Assembly: GCA_003153375.1 (NCBI GenBank)
Contig: PLYM01000213.1
Span: 18,151-82,150, forward strand
From: Planctomycetaceae bacterium
Lineage (GTDB): Bacteria > Planctomycetota > Planctomycetia > Pirellulales > PALSA-1355
Length of the DNA: 64,000 nucleotides
Direction: 5' to 3'
Shown here: positions 41,358 through 52,002 of the stretch, one piece after another
Layout of the letters: each line of letters begins with the position of its first letter
How positions within the stretch are numbered: the first letter of the stretch is position 1
Translations under genes and position numbers: made by a program
Notes under the pieces: generated by a model
The model's input: the letters and a program-made list of their open reading frames with translations, nothing else
Told to the model about the DNA's origin: nothing
The model's database searches: none

Positions 41358-43358
41358 ATGAACGACCCGTTGCAGGCCACGCGCCAAGTCTTGTGGAACA
41401 TCGACCACGTGTGGGTCATGTACGCGCTGCTGCTGCCGACGATGGGCGTGGCCGGCTATGGCATCTATCGCCGCGTGCAGCGCTGGCGGCGCGGGCTGAG
41501 TGAGAATCGTTTCGATCGGCCGCTCGAGCGCGTGGCCCTGTTGATGCAAAACGGGCTGCTGCAATTGCGCACCTGGCGGAAGCTCTATCCCGGCACGCTG
41601 CACGCGATGATCTTCTGGGGCTTCATCGTGCTGACGATCGCCACGACGGTCGTGATGATCGACTACGATTTCGGCATCCCGATCATGCGGGGCAATTTTT
41701 ATCTCTACTTCCAGTCGCTGACGGTCGACATTTTTGGCGCCTTGGCGATCGTGGGCATTGGCATGGCCGGCTATCGCCGCTGGATCGCGCGGCCCTCGCA
41801 ACTGGTCTACACGCGCGAGGCCGACGGGCTGCTGGTGCTGATCCTGGTGATCCTGGTCTCGGGCTTTTTGATCGAAGGTTGGCGCATCGCGGCCACGGAC
41901 GACCCGTGGGGTGCCTGGTCGCCGTTTGGCAAGCTGGTGGCCGACGTCTCGCGGCAGGTGATGTCGGTCGACGCGATGATCGTGGCGCATCGGCTGACCT
42001 GGTGGTCGCACCTGCTGCTGGTGTTCGGCCTGATCGCCTGGGCGCCGTATACCAAGTTGGTCCACGTGGTCACGTCGCCGTTGAATCTCTACACGGCACG
42101 GCTGGCGCCGATCGGGGCGACGCTGCGGAAGATCGATTTCGAGCATTCCGAAAAGCTGGGCATCAACTCGCTGGCCGGGTTCACCTGGAAGGACCGGCTC
42201 GATTTCGACGCCTGCACCGAGTGCGGGCGTTGCACGGCCGTGTGCCCGGCCAACCGGGTGGGCAAGCTGCTCTCGCCGCGCGACATTATTCTCGACCTGC
42301 GCAGCCTGGCCAACGATCCGCAGGCCGATCCGACGCAATCGTACATTGGCGCGACGCCGGCCCTGTCGGTCGAGGCGCTGTGGCAGTGTACGACCTGCGG
42401 CGCGTGCGTCGAAGCCTGCCCGGTGTCGATCGAACAGATGCCCAAGATCGTCGACACGCGGCGCTTCCTGGTGATGGAAGACGCCGAGTTTCCCGAGACG
42501 ATGCAGCAGGCGCTCACTTCACTTGAGACGCGCGGCCATCCGCTGCGGGGCACGGCGTTCTCGCGCGTCGATTGGACGCAGGGGCTCAACGTGACCACCA
42601 TGGCCGAGGCCAAGGACGCCGACGTGCTGTTGTGGGTCGGCTGCGGCGGGGCGCTGGTCGAGCGCAATCAGAAAGTCGTGCGATCGCTGGCGCAGTTGTT
42701 GACCAAGGCGGGGGTGAAGTTCGCCATCCTGGGCCGCGAGGAGAAGTGCACCGGCGATCCCGCGCGTCGGATCGGCAACGAGTTCTTGTTTTCGATGCTG
42801 GCCGAGGAGAACATCGCCACGCTCGACCGCTATCAGGTCAAAACGATCGTCACGTCCTGCCCGCATTGTTTCAACACGTTCCAGAACGAGTATCCGCAGT
42901 TTGGCGGCCGGTATGAGGTGTTTCACCACAGCGAGTACCTGGCCAAACTGGTGAGCGAGGGCCGGCTGTCGGCCGATTTGCCCAGCGACAAGACGATCAC
43001 GTTCCACGATCCCTGTTACCTGGGCCGGCACAACGGCGTTTACGACGCGCCGCGGCAGTTGGTGCAGATTTCGAGCAGTCTGGCGCCGGTCGAGATGCAG
43101 CAGAGCCGCGAGAACGGCTATTGCTGCGGTGGCGGCGGCGGCATGAGCTTCATCGACGAGCCGCCCAACCAGCGCGTGAACCAGGAGCGGGCGCGGCAAG
43201 TGCTCGAGACCAACGCCGACGTGGTGGCGGTCGGCTGCCCGTTTTGCATGACGATGCTCGAGGACGGCATCAACGCCCGCAAGGGCGACCGCGACGTCAA
43301 GGTGATGGACATCGCCGAACTGTTATGGCAAGCCGTGGAGCAGTCGCCGACTTCGTGA
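41358..43358 (+). CDS. Membrane iron-sulfur ETF:quinone oxidoreductase (EMO/HdrDE-like)
   Basis: 666 residues from ATG 41358. Residues about 18-240 hold five or six membrane helices with the NarI/HdrE-like cytochrome b pattern, including paired His (in HAMIFWGF and AHRLTWWSHLLLVF). Two [4Fe-4S] motifs follow: CTECGRCTAVCPANRVGK near 284 and CTTCGACVEACPVSIEQ near 343. The HdrD-type CCG cluster region is CPHCFNTFQNEYP near 500, CCGGGGG near 588 and GCPFCMTMLEDG near 625. The fused b-type/HdrD layout next to etfBA is that of the ETF:menaquinone oxidoreductase (EMO) family, which passes electrons from ETF to the quinone pool. Confidence 0.88.
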   Translation: MNDPLQATRQVLWNIDHVWVMYALLLPTMGVAGYGIYRRVQRWRRGLSENRFDRPLERVALLMQNGLLQLRTWRKLYPGTLHAMIFWGFIVLTIATTVVMIDYDFGIPIMRGNFYLYFQSLTVDIFGALAIVGIGMAGYRRWIARPSQLVYTREADGLLVLILVILVSGFLIEGWRIAATDDPWGAWSPFGKLVADVSRQVMSVDAMIVAHRLTWWSHLLLVFGLIAWAPYTKLVHVVTSPLNLYTARLAPIGATLRKIDFEHSEKLGINSLAGFTWKDRLDFDACTECGRCTAVCPANRVGKLLSPRDIILDLRSLANDPQADPTQSYIGATPALSVEALWQCTTCGACVEACPVSIEQMPKIVDTRRFLVMEDAEFPETMQQALTSLETRGHPLRGTAFSRVDWTQGLNVTTMAEAKDADVLLWVGCGGALVERNQKVVRSLAQLLTKAGVKFAILGREEKCTGDPARRIGNEFLFSMLAEENIATLDRYQVKTIVTSCPHCFNTFQNEYPQFGGRYEVFHHSEYLAKLVSEGRLSADLPSDKTITFHDPCYLGRHNGVYDAPRQLVQISSSLAPVEMQQSRENGYCCGGGGGMSFIDEPPNQRVNQERARQVLETNADVVAVGCPFCMTMLEDGINARKGDRDVKVMDIAELLWQAVEQSPTS

Positions 43359-43464
43359 AGCGCCGCCGGCGATCACGCGGGTCGATTGCTCAACGACAAA
43401 AGTCGAAAAACATTCAGCACGTGAAATCAAGCGAAACCAGATCTTCCACGTAGAAAGGCACGTC

Positions 43465-44643
43465 ATGGATTTAGGTCTCACCCCCAGCGAACAGAAATTT
43501 CGCGATGAGTTGCGCACGTGGCTCAAGGCCAACTTGCCGCCCAAGACGAGCCACTCGGTCAAGAACGCCGCGTCGGCCGCCGCCTATCACGCGTATCTGA
43601 AGGATTGGCAGCGCAAGCTGTATGACGGCGGCTATGCCGGCATCAATTGGCCCAAGGAGTTTGGCGGCCGCGGAGCCACGTTCATCGAACAGGCCATCTT
43701 CCAGGAAGAGTTGGCGCTGGCCGATGCTCCGGAGCGGATGGGCACGATTGGCCAGGGACTCGTCGGGCCGACGATCATCACCGTGGGCACCGAGGAGCAG
43801 AAGAAACGCTACTTGCCGGGCATTCTCTCGGGCGATGAAGTCTGGTGCCAGGGCTTTTCCGAGCCGAACGCCGGCAGCGACCTGGCTTCGCTCGAGACCA
43901 AAGCCGTGCTCGAGGGGGACGAGTTCATCGTCAACGGCCAGAAGATCTGGACCAGCTATGCCCACATCGCCGACTTGTGCATGCTGGTCGTGCGCACCGA
44001 CACCAGCGCCGCGAAGCACAAGGGATTGACCTGCCTGTTGGTCGACATGAAGACGCCGGGCATCACGGTGCGGCCGCTGAAGATGATGTCGGGCGACGCG
44101 GGCTTCAACGAGATGTTCTTTTCCAACGTGCGCGTGCCCGCGAGTTGCGTGCTGGGCGCGGTGAACGAAGGCTGGCACGTGGCGATCACGGCCCTGAGCA
44201 ACGAACGGGCCAACCTGGGCACGGGCCTTTACGTGATGTTCAAGCGCAACCTCGAGGCGGTGCTGGTGCAGGCCCGCGAGATGAAGCGGCACGGCAAGCC
44301 GGCGATCGAGGACCCGGTGCTGCGGCAGAAACTGGCGCAGGCCCACGTGGATCTCGAGGTGTTTCGACTCAACACGACCCGCGCCCTGAGCCAATTGAAC
44401 AAGACCGGGATTCCGGGTCCGGAGGGATCGATTCAGAAATTGTACTGGAGCGAATTGAATCAGCGCAACGCGCAGATCGCGATGGAAGTGCTCGGTCCTT
44501 ACGCCCAGTTGACGGAGTTCGACAGCGGCCGTTGGATTTACAACTATCTGCGCTGCCGCGGCAACACGATCGAAGCCGGCACCAGCGAGGTGCAGCGCAA
44601 CATCATCGCCCAGCGCGTGCTGGGCTTGCCCCGCAGTTACTAA
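43465..44643 (+). CDS. Acyl-CoA dehydrogenase, large-subunit type
   Basis: 392 residues, FAD flavoenzyme. N-terminal helical domain, middle beta domain (WCQGFSEPNAGSDLASLETKA substrate/flavin motif), and C-terminal helical domain ending RGNTIEAGTSEVQRNIIAQRVLGLPRSY. It catalyses alpha,beta-dehydrogenation of acyl-CoA with ETF as acceptor. The C-terminal motif reads IEAGTSEVQ, not the usual YEGTSQIQ, so the catalytic Glu is offset by one; this is also seen in heteromeric acyl-CoA dehydrogenases of steroid or branched-acyl pathways. Partner: the 370-residue dehydrogenase 64 nt downstream. Confidence 0.9.
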   Translation: MDLGLTPSEQKFRDELRTWLKANLPPKTSHSVKNAASAAAYHAYLKDWQRKLYDGGYAGINWPKEFGGRGATFIEQAIFQEELALADAPERMGTIGQGLVGPTIITVGTEEQKKRYLPGILSGDEVWCQGFSEPNAGSDLASLETKAVLEGDEFIVNGQKIWTSYAHIADLCMLVVRTDTSAAKHKGLTCLLVDMKTPGITVRPLKMMSGDAGFNEMFFSNVRVPASCVLGAVNEGWHVAITALSNERANLGTGLYVMFKRNLEAVLVQAREMKRHGKPAIEDPVLRQKLAQAHVDLEVFRLNTTRALSQLNKTGIPGPEGSIQKLYWSELNQRNAQIAMEVLGPYAQLTEFDSGRWIYNYLRCRGNTIEAGTSEVQRNIIAQRVLGLPRSY

Positions 44644-44707
44644 TCGCCGCGCACTTGCGGTCCGGTCACTCAACCCCAATCAATCAACTGACACGAGGAT
44701 ATTCGCC

Positions 44708-45820
44708 ATGGAATTCGATCTCTCGAAACCGCAAAAACTGTTGCAGAAATCGGCGCGCGACGTGTTCGCGCGCGAGTGCCCGGCCAAACGCGTGCGCGAG
44801 CTGATGGCCACCGACACGGCGCTCGACGCCAAACTATGGTCCACCGTGGCCGATCAGGGTTGGCTGGGCATTCATCTGGACGAGTCCCACGGCGGCCTGG
44901 GCCTGGGCACGGTCGATCTGGCCGTGGTGGCCGAAGAGATGGGACGCGCCTGCTTTCCCGGTCCCTTCCTGGGCACGGTGTGGGCCGCCACGCTGCTGTC
45001 GGCCGCCGGCGGCAAGTCGAAATTCCTGGAGCCGCTGACGACGGGCGCGGCCAAGGGAGCGGTGGCGCTGCTCGAGGCCGATGGCTCGTGGAATCCGGAC
45101 CACGTGCAGCTCAAGGCCACGGCAGCCGGCGGTGGATACAAGCTGACCGGCCGCAAGGCGTTCGTCTCGGATGCCAACGTGGCCGATACGATCGTGTGCG
45201 TGGCCCGCGGCGCCGATGGCCTGGTGCTGTTGGCCGTGAGCGCCAAGGATCCGGGCGTCAAGATCACGCCGACTTCGGCGCTCGATCAGACGCGCAAGCT
45301 GGCCGACGTGACGTTCGAGGGCGTTTCGGTCGCCGCCGACGGCGTGATTGCCACCGGCGAAGCGGCCCGCAAGGCGCTCGATCACTCGTTGCAAGTGGCC
45401 ACGCTCGTTACCGCGGCCGACATGCTGGGCGGCATGCAATGGATTCTGGCCGACTCGGTCGAGTATGCCAAAACGCGACAGCAATTCGGCAAGGTCATCG
45501 GTTCATTTCAGGCCGTGCAGCACATGTGCGCCGACATGCTGTTGTGGACCGAGAGCTCGCGCTCGGCGATCTATTACGCGGCTTGGGCCTTGGGCGCCGA
45601 GCCTGCCAGCGCGGCGTCGGCGATCGCCAATGCCAAGGTCTACGTCTCCGACGCTTCGCGCGAAGTGGCCAACCGAGGCGTGCAGGTCCACGGCGGCATC
45701 GGCTTCACCTGGGAGCACGATCTGCAACTGTACTACAAGCGATCGAAGGCTTCCGAGATCCTGTTCGGCGATGCGACCTATCACCGCGAACAGGTCGCGG
45801 CGCTCGCCTTCGATGCTTGA
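44708..45820 (+). CDS. Acyl-CoA dehydrogenase, small-subunit type
   Basis: 370 residues. FAD acyl-CoA dehydrogenase fold: VADQGWLGIHLDESHGGLGLGTVDLAVVAEEMGRACFPGPF, then a short, divergent middle domain without the usual flavin motif, and the C-terminal VANRGVQVHGGIGFTWEHDLQLYYKRSKASEILFG. The last region keeps the GGIGF(T)WEH block. Its length and reduced middle domain, together with the downstream position after a 392-residue dehydrogenase, resemble the two-subunit FadE-type enzymes. Last gene of the TetR-etf operon; the gap to the convergent TPR lipoprotein gene is 31 nt. Confidence 0.9.
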   Translation: MEFDLSKPQKLLQKSARDVFARECPAKRVRELMATDTALDAKLWSTVADQGWLGIHLDESHGGLGLGTVDLAVVAEEMGRACFPGPFLGTVWAATLLSAAGGKSKFLEPLTTGAAKGAVALLEADGSWNPDHVQLKATAAGGGYKLTGRKAFVSDANVADTIVCVARGADGLVLLAVSAKDPGVKITPTSALDQTRKLADVTFEGVSVAADGVIATGEAARKALDHSLQVATLVTAADMLGGMQWILADSVEYAKTRQQFGKVIGSFQAVQHMCADMLLWTESSRSAIYYAAWALGAEPASAASAIANAKVYVSDASREVANRGVQVHGGIGFTWEHDLQLYYKRSKASEILFGDATYHREQVAALAFDA

Positions 45821-45851
45821 GCACGTTTGACGCGTGAACGAGCGACGGCAA

Positions 45852-46922
45852 TCAGGGATTGAAGTCGGTTTGATACGCGCCCGGCGGGTGGACGGTGGCC
45901 GGCTGCACTCCGCCTGACTGGCTATCGCGCGGGGCGAACGGGCTTTGCGGCCCTTCGGTGAAAAAGCCCGTGGTGCGCGGGCCCGATTGCCGGAAGGGCG
46001 ACTGCACCGGGCGCTGATAAGACGGCGGCAAGCTCGATTGGCCGCCGGCGCCATACGGCGATTGCGGTATGAACGGCGATTGCACCGGCGGCAACTCGAA
46101 CGGCGAGGCGGGAAAGTCACTCGCCGCGGCAGTGCTGGGGCGTCGTGCTCCGGCTCGCGTCGGGCCGGCTGCTTTGCGGCGCGGGCTGGGCGGCGCGCCC
46201 TCGTCGTCGCCTTCGCTGTCGGAGATTGCGCTGCTGGTGCGCGGCATCTTATATTGAGGTGCCTTCAACAGCTCGTTGATCTGTTCTTGCGTTTGCGATG
46301 GCTTTTCGGGTTCGCTACGGTAAGAACCGGCAAACGGCCGGCTGCGATCGAGCGAGCCGCCGGGAGACGCGGGACGCAACGGTTCGGACAGCGGATCGTC
46401 GACCGCTTTCTCGGCCGTCTCGCGGGCCAAGGCTTTATTCTTGATCTCTTCGGCTCGCCGCTTGGCGTCGAGCGATTCGGCATTTTCCGTGGGCTCGGTT
46501 CCCGAGGGGGCCGATTCGGACATCTCGGCGTACGACTCCCTCAGTTTCACGTCCAGCTCGCGAGCCTTGGCCTGGTCCTCGGCCGATTTTTCCTGATTGC
46601 CCTGGTCGCGATAAGCGAGCGAGCGGCCGTAATAGCTCTCGGCATCCTCGGGAGCCAGCCGAATTGCCTCGCTGAAGTCGGCGATGGCGCGGTCGAGGTC
46701 GCCCGGTTGATTGCGAAAGTGATAGGCCTGGCCGCGATAGTGATAGGCGGCGGCATCGTTGGCATTCTGGCGCAGGGCCTCGTTGCAGGTGGCGATCGCG
46801 TCGTCGTAATGCCCGCCGCGCACTTGGCGCAATGCTTGCTCGGGCAACGTCAGAGGAGTCGAGTCGCCGCAGCCGGCCGCCAGCGCCAACAGCGCCGCGA
46901 AGGTTAAGAGGCGTCGCGCCAT
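45852..46922 (-). CDS. TPR lipoprotein with disordered proline-rich tail
   Basis: 356 residues. Lipobox LLALAAGC (Cys18) after a short signal. TPR-like repeats run from about 27-125: ALRQVRGGHYDDAIATCNEAL, AAYHYRGQAYHFRNQPGDLDRAIADFSEA, ESYYGRSLAYRDQGNQEKSAED. The rest is low-complexity (Ser, Pro, Gln, Gly; SPFIPQSPYGAGG), surface exposed and probably disordered. It is an outer- or inner-membrane anchored scaffold, specific role unknown. It converges on the acyl-CoA dehydrogenase operon. Confidence 0.85.
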   Translation of the reverse strand: MARRLLTFAALLALAAGCGDSTPLTLPEQALRQVRGGHYDDAIATCNEALRQNANDAAAYHYRGQAYHFRNQPGDLDRAIADFSEAIRLAPEDAESYYGRSLAYRDQGNQEKSAEDQAKARELDVKLRESYAEMSESAPSGTEPTENAESLDAKRRAEEIKNKALARETAEKAVDDPLSEPLRPASPGGSLDRSRPFAGSYRSEPEKPSQTQEQINELLKAPQYKMPRTSSAISDSEGDDEGAPPSPRRKAAGPTRAGARRPSTAAASDFPASPFELPPVQSPFIPQSPYGAGGQSSLPPSYQRPVQSPFRQSGPRTTGFFTEGPQSPFAPRDSQSGGVQPATVHPPGAYQTDFNP

Positions 46923-47217
46923 AACGCTTCCCCGCGAACTAAAGTGTCTGAGCCCCGAATTTCCATTACTGAATCATAGCTCCCCTGGGGGTTGAGGCAA
47001 CGCGGATCGGGGTCCCGCGAGCCTTGAATTGTCGTCGCCTTTTTCGGCCCGTCCGCGTATACTTCGGCCAAACGAGGGGCAAACTCGCTCCTCGCCATGC
47101 TTTAACGCCGGCGGCCGTCGGCCGGCGCGCGACGGGTTCAACCATGGCCCATCGCTCGCCGCACGCCCATTCCCTCCAACATGCGGGCCGCAAACATTGA
47201 TCTCAGGCCAAGCGTTC

Positions 47218-47966
<749 letters not shown>

Positions 47967-47970
<4 letters not shown>

Positions 47971-48773
47971 AGCGGCTCGGGGCCTGGCTCGTCGAGGTGC
48001 TGCTGCCGCCACTGGCGTTCTTCGCGCTGGTGGCCGGAGTCTGGCAAGGCGCGACGTCGCTGTGGGACGTTCCGGCGTACCTGGTGCCGAGCCCCGAGCG
48101 CGTGCTAGCCGCCGCGCGCGAACATGACGCCGATCTGCTTTCGGCGATGCAATTGACCGGCAGCGCGGCGCTGCTGGGCTTTGCCCTCAGCATGCTGGTG
48201 GGCACGGCGCTGGGGCTGCTGTTTTCGCAGTCGCGGATCATCCAGCGCAGCATGTATCCCTATGCCATCTTTCTGCAAACGGTGCCGATCGTGGCCATCG
48301 CGCCCGTGTTGATCATGTGGTTTGGCAACGGCTTTGGCGGCGTGGTGGCGGTGTCGTTCATTCTCAGCGTGTTTCCGATCATCACCAACGCCACGGCCGG
48401 CTTGACCGCGGTCGATCCGACGCTGCTGGAGTTGTTCGAGATCTACAATGCCTCGCGTTGGCAGTCGCTGTTCAAGCTGCGGCTGCCCAACGCGGTTCCT
48501 TATCTGGTTACGGGGGCCAAGATTGCCTGCGGGCTGAGCGTAATCGGGGCGATCGTGGGCGAATTGTTCGCCGGTTTCGAGACCGGCAGCGCGGGCCTGG
48601 GCACGCTGTTGGCCCGGGCCAACGGGCGGCTCGATACCTCGTATGTGTTTGCCGCAGTTTTCTGCTCGACGATTTTGAGCATTGCAATTTTCGCCGCGGT
48701 GAGTTCAATCGGGGCAACGATCTTGGCTCGCTGGCACATCGGCGCGCCGCGCAGCAGCACGACCAAGGGTTGA
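47967..48773 (+). CDS. ABC transporter permease, SsuC/TauC/ThiX type
   Basis: 268 residues from ATG 47967, which overlaps the ATPase stop. About six transmembrane segments. The EAA loop region is LELFEIYNASRWQSLFKLRLPNAVPYLVTGAKIACGLSVIGAIVGELFAG, which contacts the ATPase. Homodimeric permease expected. It sits between ATPase and binding-protein genes, with a 20-nt gap to the latter. Substrate class as for the binding protein. Confidence 0.93.
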
Positions 48774-48793
48774 ATCACAAGGAGGGTGCCGTG

Positions 48794-49822
48794 ATGTTTC
48801 ACTCGTTTGCCGCGCGATCCTGGCTGGTCGCACTGTTGGCACTCGTGGTCGGCTGCGGACGCGTGGAGAGCCAGCGGGCGGAGAAGAAAGCGGCGGCCGA
48901 GGACGCCGGCGCGCAGATCGACCCCACGTTGCCCCTCGTCACCTTGCAGTTGAATTGGTTTCCCGAGGTCGAGCACGGCGGATACTATGCCGCCTTGGTA
49001 CACGGCTATTACCAGGAGGCCGGGCTGAACGTCAAGATTCTGCCCGGCGGGCCCGACACGCCCGTGGTGCAGCAGGTGGCGCGGCGGGCCGTGACGTTTG
49101 GCGTGGTGAATGCCGACAACGTGCTGTTTGGCCGCGCGCAGCAGGTGCCGATCGTGGCCCTGATGGCCCCCTTGCAGATCAGTCCGCGCTGCCTGATCGT
49201 ACACGAGAGCTCGGGCATCCAGAGTTTCGACGATTTGAAGAACATGACGATCGCGATGTCGAGCAGCAGTGCGTTTACGCAATTCTTGCAGAAAACGCTG
49301 CCGCTGCCGGGGGTGCAGGTCGTGCCCTACACGGGCACCGTGGCGATATTCTTGCGGCGCAAGGATTATGCCCAGCAGGGCTACGTCTTCAGTGAGCCGT
49401 TCGTGGCCCGCAAGGAAGGGGGCGACCCGAAAGTGCTGATGGTGTCGAGCCTGGGATTCAACCCCTACACGAGTTGCCTGTTCACCCACGACGACCAGCG
49501 CACCGAGCGGCCGGAGCTGGTGCGCAAGATGGTCGAGGCCTCGGTGCGCGGCTGGGAGCAATACATCAAGGCTCCCGAGGAAACCAACCAGCTGATCCAT
49601 CGGCTGAATCCGGAAATGGGGCTCGACATCCTCGAGTTTGGCGCCAAGACCCTCGAGCCACTGGTGATGGATGAAACCTCGGAGCAGCAGGGCATTGGCA
49701 CGATGTCGCGCGAGAGCTGGCAAACGTTGGCCAATCAATTGGTCGACACCGAGCAGATGAAGCCCGCCGAAGTTCACGTCGACCAGGCTTTCACGACCGA
49801 GTTTCTGCCGCCGCCGCGGTGA
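48794..49822 (+). CDS. NMT1/THI5-like ABC substrate-binding lipoprotein
   Basis: 342 residues from ATG 48794 (AGGAGG about 9 nt upstream; GTG at 48791 is an alternative). Signal peptide with lipobox LLALVVGC. NMT1/THI5 fold: VTLQLNWFPEVEHGGYYAAL, GYYQEAGLNVKILPGG, VTFGVVNADNVLFGRAQQVPIVALMA. The family binds pyrimidine or thiamine precursors, sulfonates or nitrate. The L-W-F-P opening favours the ThiY/hydroxymethylpyrimidine type, but there is no thi gene nearby and no TPP riboswitch upstream, so the ligand is open. Confidence 0.88.
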   Translation: MFHSFAARSWLVALLALVVGCGRVESQRAEKKAAAEDAGAQIDPTLPLVTLQLNWFPEVEHGGYYAALVHGYYQEAGLNVKILPGGPDTPVVQQVARRAVTFGVVNADNVLFGRAQQVPIVALMAPLQISPRCLIVHESSGIQSFDDLKNMTIAMSSSSAFTQFLQKTLPLPGVQVVPYTGTVAIFLRRKDYAQQGYVFSEPFVARKEGGDPKVLMVSSLGFNPYTSCLFTHDDQRTERPELVRKMVEASVRGWEQYIKAPEETNQLIHRLNPEMGLDILEFGAKTLEPLVMDETSEQQGIGTMSRESWQTLANQLVDTEQMKPAEVHVDQAFTTEFLPPPR

Positions 49823-49877
49823 TCGCGCCCTCGGCCACGTTCATCGCACGCTTCTCCGGTCAGCCGCGAATCGCAAC

Positions 49878-50792
49878 ATGACACACGACCATCATCATCA
49901 CCACGGTCATCATCCCGGCGCGGCCCGAGCCGATAACCGGTTGCGGCTGGCCTGCACGCTGGGGCTGACCCTGGCGTACATGGTGGCCGAGATCGTCGGC
50001 GGCTACATGGCCGATTCGCTCTCGCTGCTGGCCGATGCGGGGCACATGTTTTCCGACGCCGCCGGTTTGGGCCTCAGCCTGTTCGCGGCCTGGATCGCCG
50101 GGCGTCCGCCGACGCCGCAGCACAGTTACGGCTACTACCGGGCCGAGATCCTGGCGGCGCTGGCCAATGGCGCGATGCTGATCGCGATCTCGATCTTGAT
50201 CCTGATCGAAGCGGTGCATCGACTCTCGGCGCCCGAGGAAGTGATCGGCTCGCTGATGGCGGGAATCGCCGCTGGTGGGCTGCTGGTGAACATCATTGGG
50301 CTGTGGATTCTCAGCGCCGGCCGGAGCGAGAGTCTGAACATGCACGGTGCCTGGCTGCACCTGATCTCCGATGCGCTGGGCAGCGCCGCCGCGCTCGTCG
50401 CCGGTGGGCTGGTGTGGGCGCTCGGCTGGCAGTGGGCCGACCCCGTGGCTTCGATCCTGATCACGGTGCTGGTGGTCATTTCAGCTTGGAACCTGGTCAA
50501 ACAGGCGATCGCCGTGCTGATGGAGAGCACGCCGGCCCATCTGGACGTGGATGAAGTGCTGGGCGCGATGATCACAGCGCCCGGGGTGGTCGAGGTCCAT
50601 GACCTGCACATCTGGACGATCACCAGCGGCATGGACTCGCTTTCGGCACACGTGGTGCTGGAGGCGGGCTACGAGAGCCATGCGGCGCTCGACGGTCTGC
50701 GCGCCGTGCTGCACGATCGATTCGCCATCGACCACATCACGATTCAGGTCGACGCCGCCGGCGAGTCGGAGTGCCGCTCGTCGTTCTCCTGA
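49878..50792 (+). CDS. Cation diffusion facilitator (CzcD/ZitB-like) metal exporter
   Basis: 304 residues. His-rich N terminus (residues 3-12: HDHHHHHGHH), then six transmembrane segments with metal-site HxxxD pairs: SLLADAGHMFSD in TM2 and HLISDALGSAAALV in TM5. The cytoplasmic C-terminal domain has DVDEVLGAMITAPGVVEVHDLHIWTI and LHDRFAIDHITIQVD. It exports Zn2+, Co2+ or similar from the cytoplasm. It follows the ABC importer genes by 55 nt, same strand, but need not be functionally linked. Confidence 0.93.
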   Translation: MTHDHHHHHGHHPGAARADNRLRLACTLGLTLAYMVAEIVGGYMADSLSLLADAGHMFSDAAGLGLSLFAAWIAGRPPTPQHSYGYYRAEILAALANGAMLIAISILILIEAVHRLSAPEEVIGSLMAGIAAGGLLVNIIGLWILSAGRSESLNMHGAWLHLISDALGSAAALVAGGLVWALGWQWADPVASILITVLVVISAWNLVKQAIAVLMESTPAHLDVDEVLGAMITAPGVVEVHDLHIWTITSGMDSLSAHVVLEAGYESHAALDGLRAVLHDRFAIDHITIQVDAAGESECRSSFS

Positions 50793-51076
50793 GGCGACTT
50801 GCCGACGTCCGAAAGCTCGCCGGGCGAGGGCCTTCCGAGCGTTTCCCGATCGCGCTGACGGTCCGCTTATCCGCGAAAATCCGGCTGTGCGGCCCCTTGG
50901 CCGGGGGGCTGCTGGCGGTGGGCGTTTGAAAAGGATAATTTGGGCAATTAGGATGGGCGTCTGACTATAATAGGGCCGCCGGGGTTCGCTTGGAGAACCC
51001 GTGGTTTTCGAGGCCTGCGAAGGGCTCGACCTGGCGACGTTCCACACCCTGACTTTCATCGAGAGAGTGGCTGGCA

Positions 51077-51820
51077 ATGGTAGGTAAATTGGCTCGCGCA
51101 ACTTGCGAATTGGCTTTGACCTTGGGCTGCCTGGCGGCCGGTTCGGCGGCGGCTCAGGAGGCGGTGCTCACGGACCTGTATGGCAAGGGCGTACACGGAT
51201 ATTTTTCCGGTCGGTGCGATTCGGCCATCGACTACCTGTCGTCGGCGATCAACGGCGGCACCAAGGACCCGCGGGCGTTTTATTTCCGCGCGTTGGCTGA
51301 GATGCGGCAAGGCCGCAGCGACGAAGCCGCGCTCGACATGCAAATGGGCGCCAGCCTGGAAACGTCCGACGTGAACCAGTTCTATCCGGTCGGCAAGTCG
51401 CTGGAGCGCGTGCAGGGCGCGGCGCGGCAGACGCTCGAACGTTATCGCGCCACGGCTCGGGCCGAGGCTTTCGAACGGCAACGGGCCCGTGACACGATTC
51501 GCTATGAAGAGCGCCGTCGCGCGGAGGCCGAGGTGTTGCGCAAACCCGGCGTTGTGCCTCCGGCCGGTCCGGCGGTGCCGCCCAAGCCGCCCGCCGCGGT
51601 TCCGGCCAAGCCCGACGCGGCCGATGACTTGTTCAGCGATGAGATCGACAAAGAGAAGCCGCCCGCCGCGCCCGAGCCTCCGGCGGCCGACGAGGCGCCG
51701 GCTGAAGAAGCCATGCCGGACGAAGCGGCGCCGGCCGCCGACGCAGCCCCGGCAGCCGAACCGCCAGACGCCAAGGCGGATGACGATCCGTTTACTGACG
51801 ACACCGAAAAAGCCAAGTAG
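51077..51820 (+). CDS. Secreted helical protein with Pro/Ala/Glu-rich tail
   Basis: 247 residues. Signal peptide (LARATCELALTLGCLAAGSAAA). A TPR/Sel1-like helical domain at about 35-140 contains GRCDSAIDYLSSAINGGTKDPRAFYFRALAEMR. Low-complexity Pro/Ala/Glu/Asp sequence runs from 155 to 247 (PPKPPAAVPAKP, EAMPDEAAPAADAAPAAEPP). Probably periplasmic or surface, with a disordered extension. Upstream at 50966-50971 is a TATAAT hexamer without a convincing -35. The next gene, a 962-residue exported protein, follows after 182 nt on the same strand. Confidence 0.7.
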   Translation: MVGKLARATCELALTLGCLAAGSAAAQEAVLTDLYGKGVHGYFSGRCDSAIDYLSSAINGGTKDPRAFYFRALAEMRQGRSDEAALDMQMGASLETSDVNQFYPVGKSLERVQGAARQTLERYRATARAEAFERQRARDTIRYEERRRAEAEVLRKPGVVPPAGPAVPPKPPAAVPAKPDAADDLFSDEIDKEKPPAAPEPPAADEAPAEEAMPDEAAPAADAAPAAEPPDAKADDDPFTDDTEKAK

Positions 51821-52002
51821 TCACGCCCCGAGAACCAGGGCGGTCGCCAGACCGCACGCATCGAGTCGCTCGAGCGACGGTGTTTCGCCTCCCTCCCGGG
51901 TGTGCGAGCGCCGCCGCGTGATTGTTTTTGTTCGCTCCTGCCCGCGCGTTCTAGCCACTGGTTTGGCCCACGCCTGCGGTCCCTCTGTCAGAAGGTCTCG
52001 CG

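Noticed and set aside
46923..47217. TPP riboswitch before the THI5-like importer
   Set aside because: The conserved CTGAGA and ACCTGATC-type blocks are absent.
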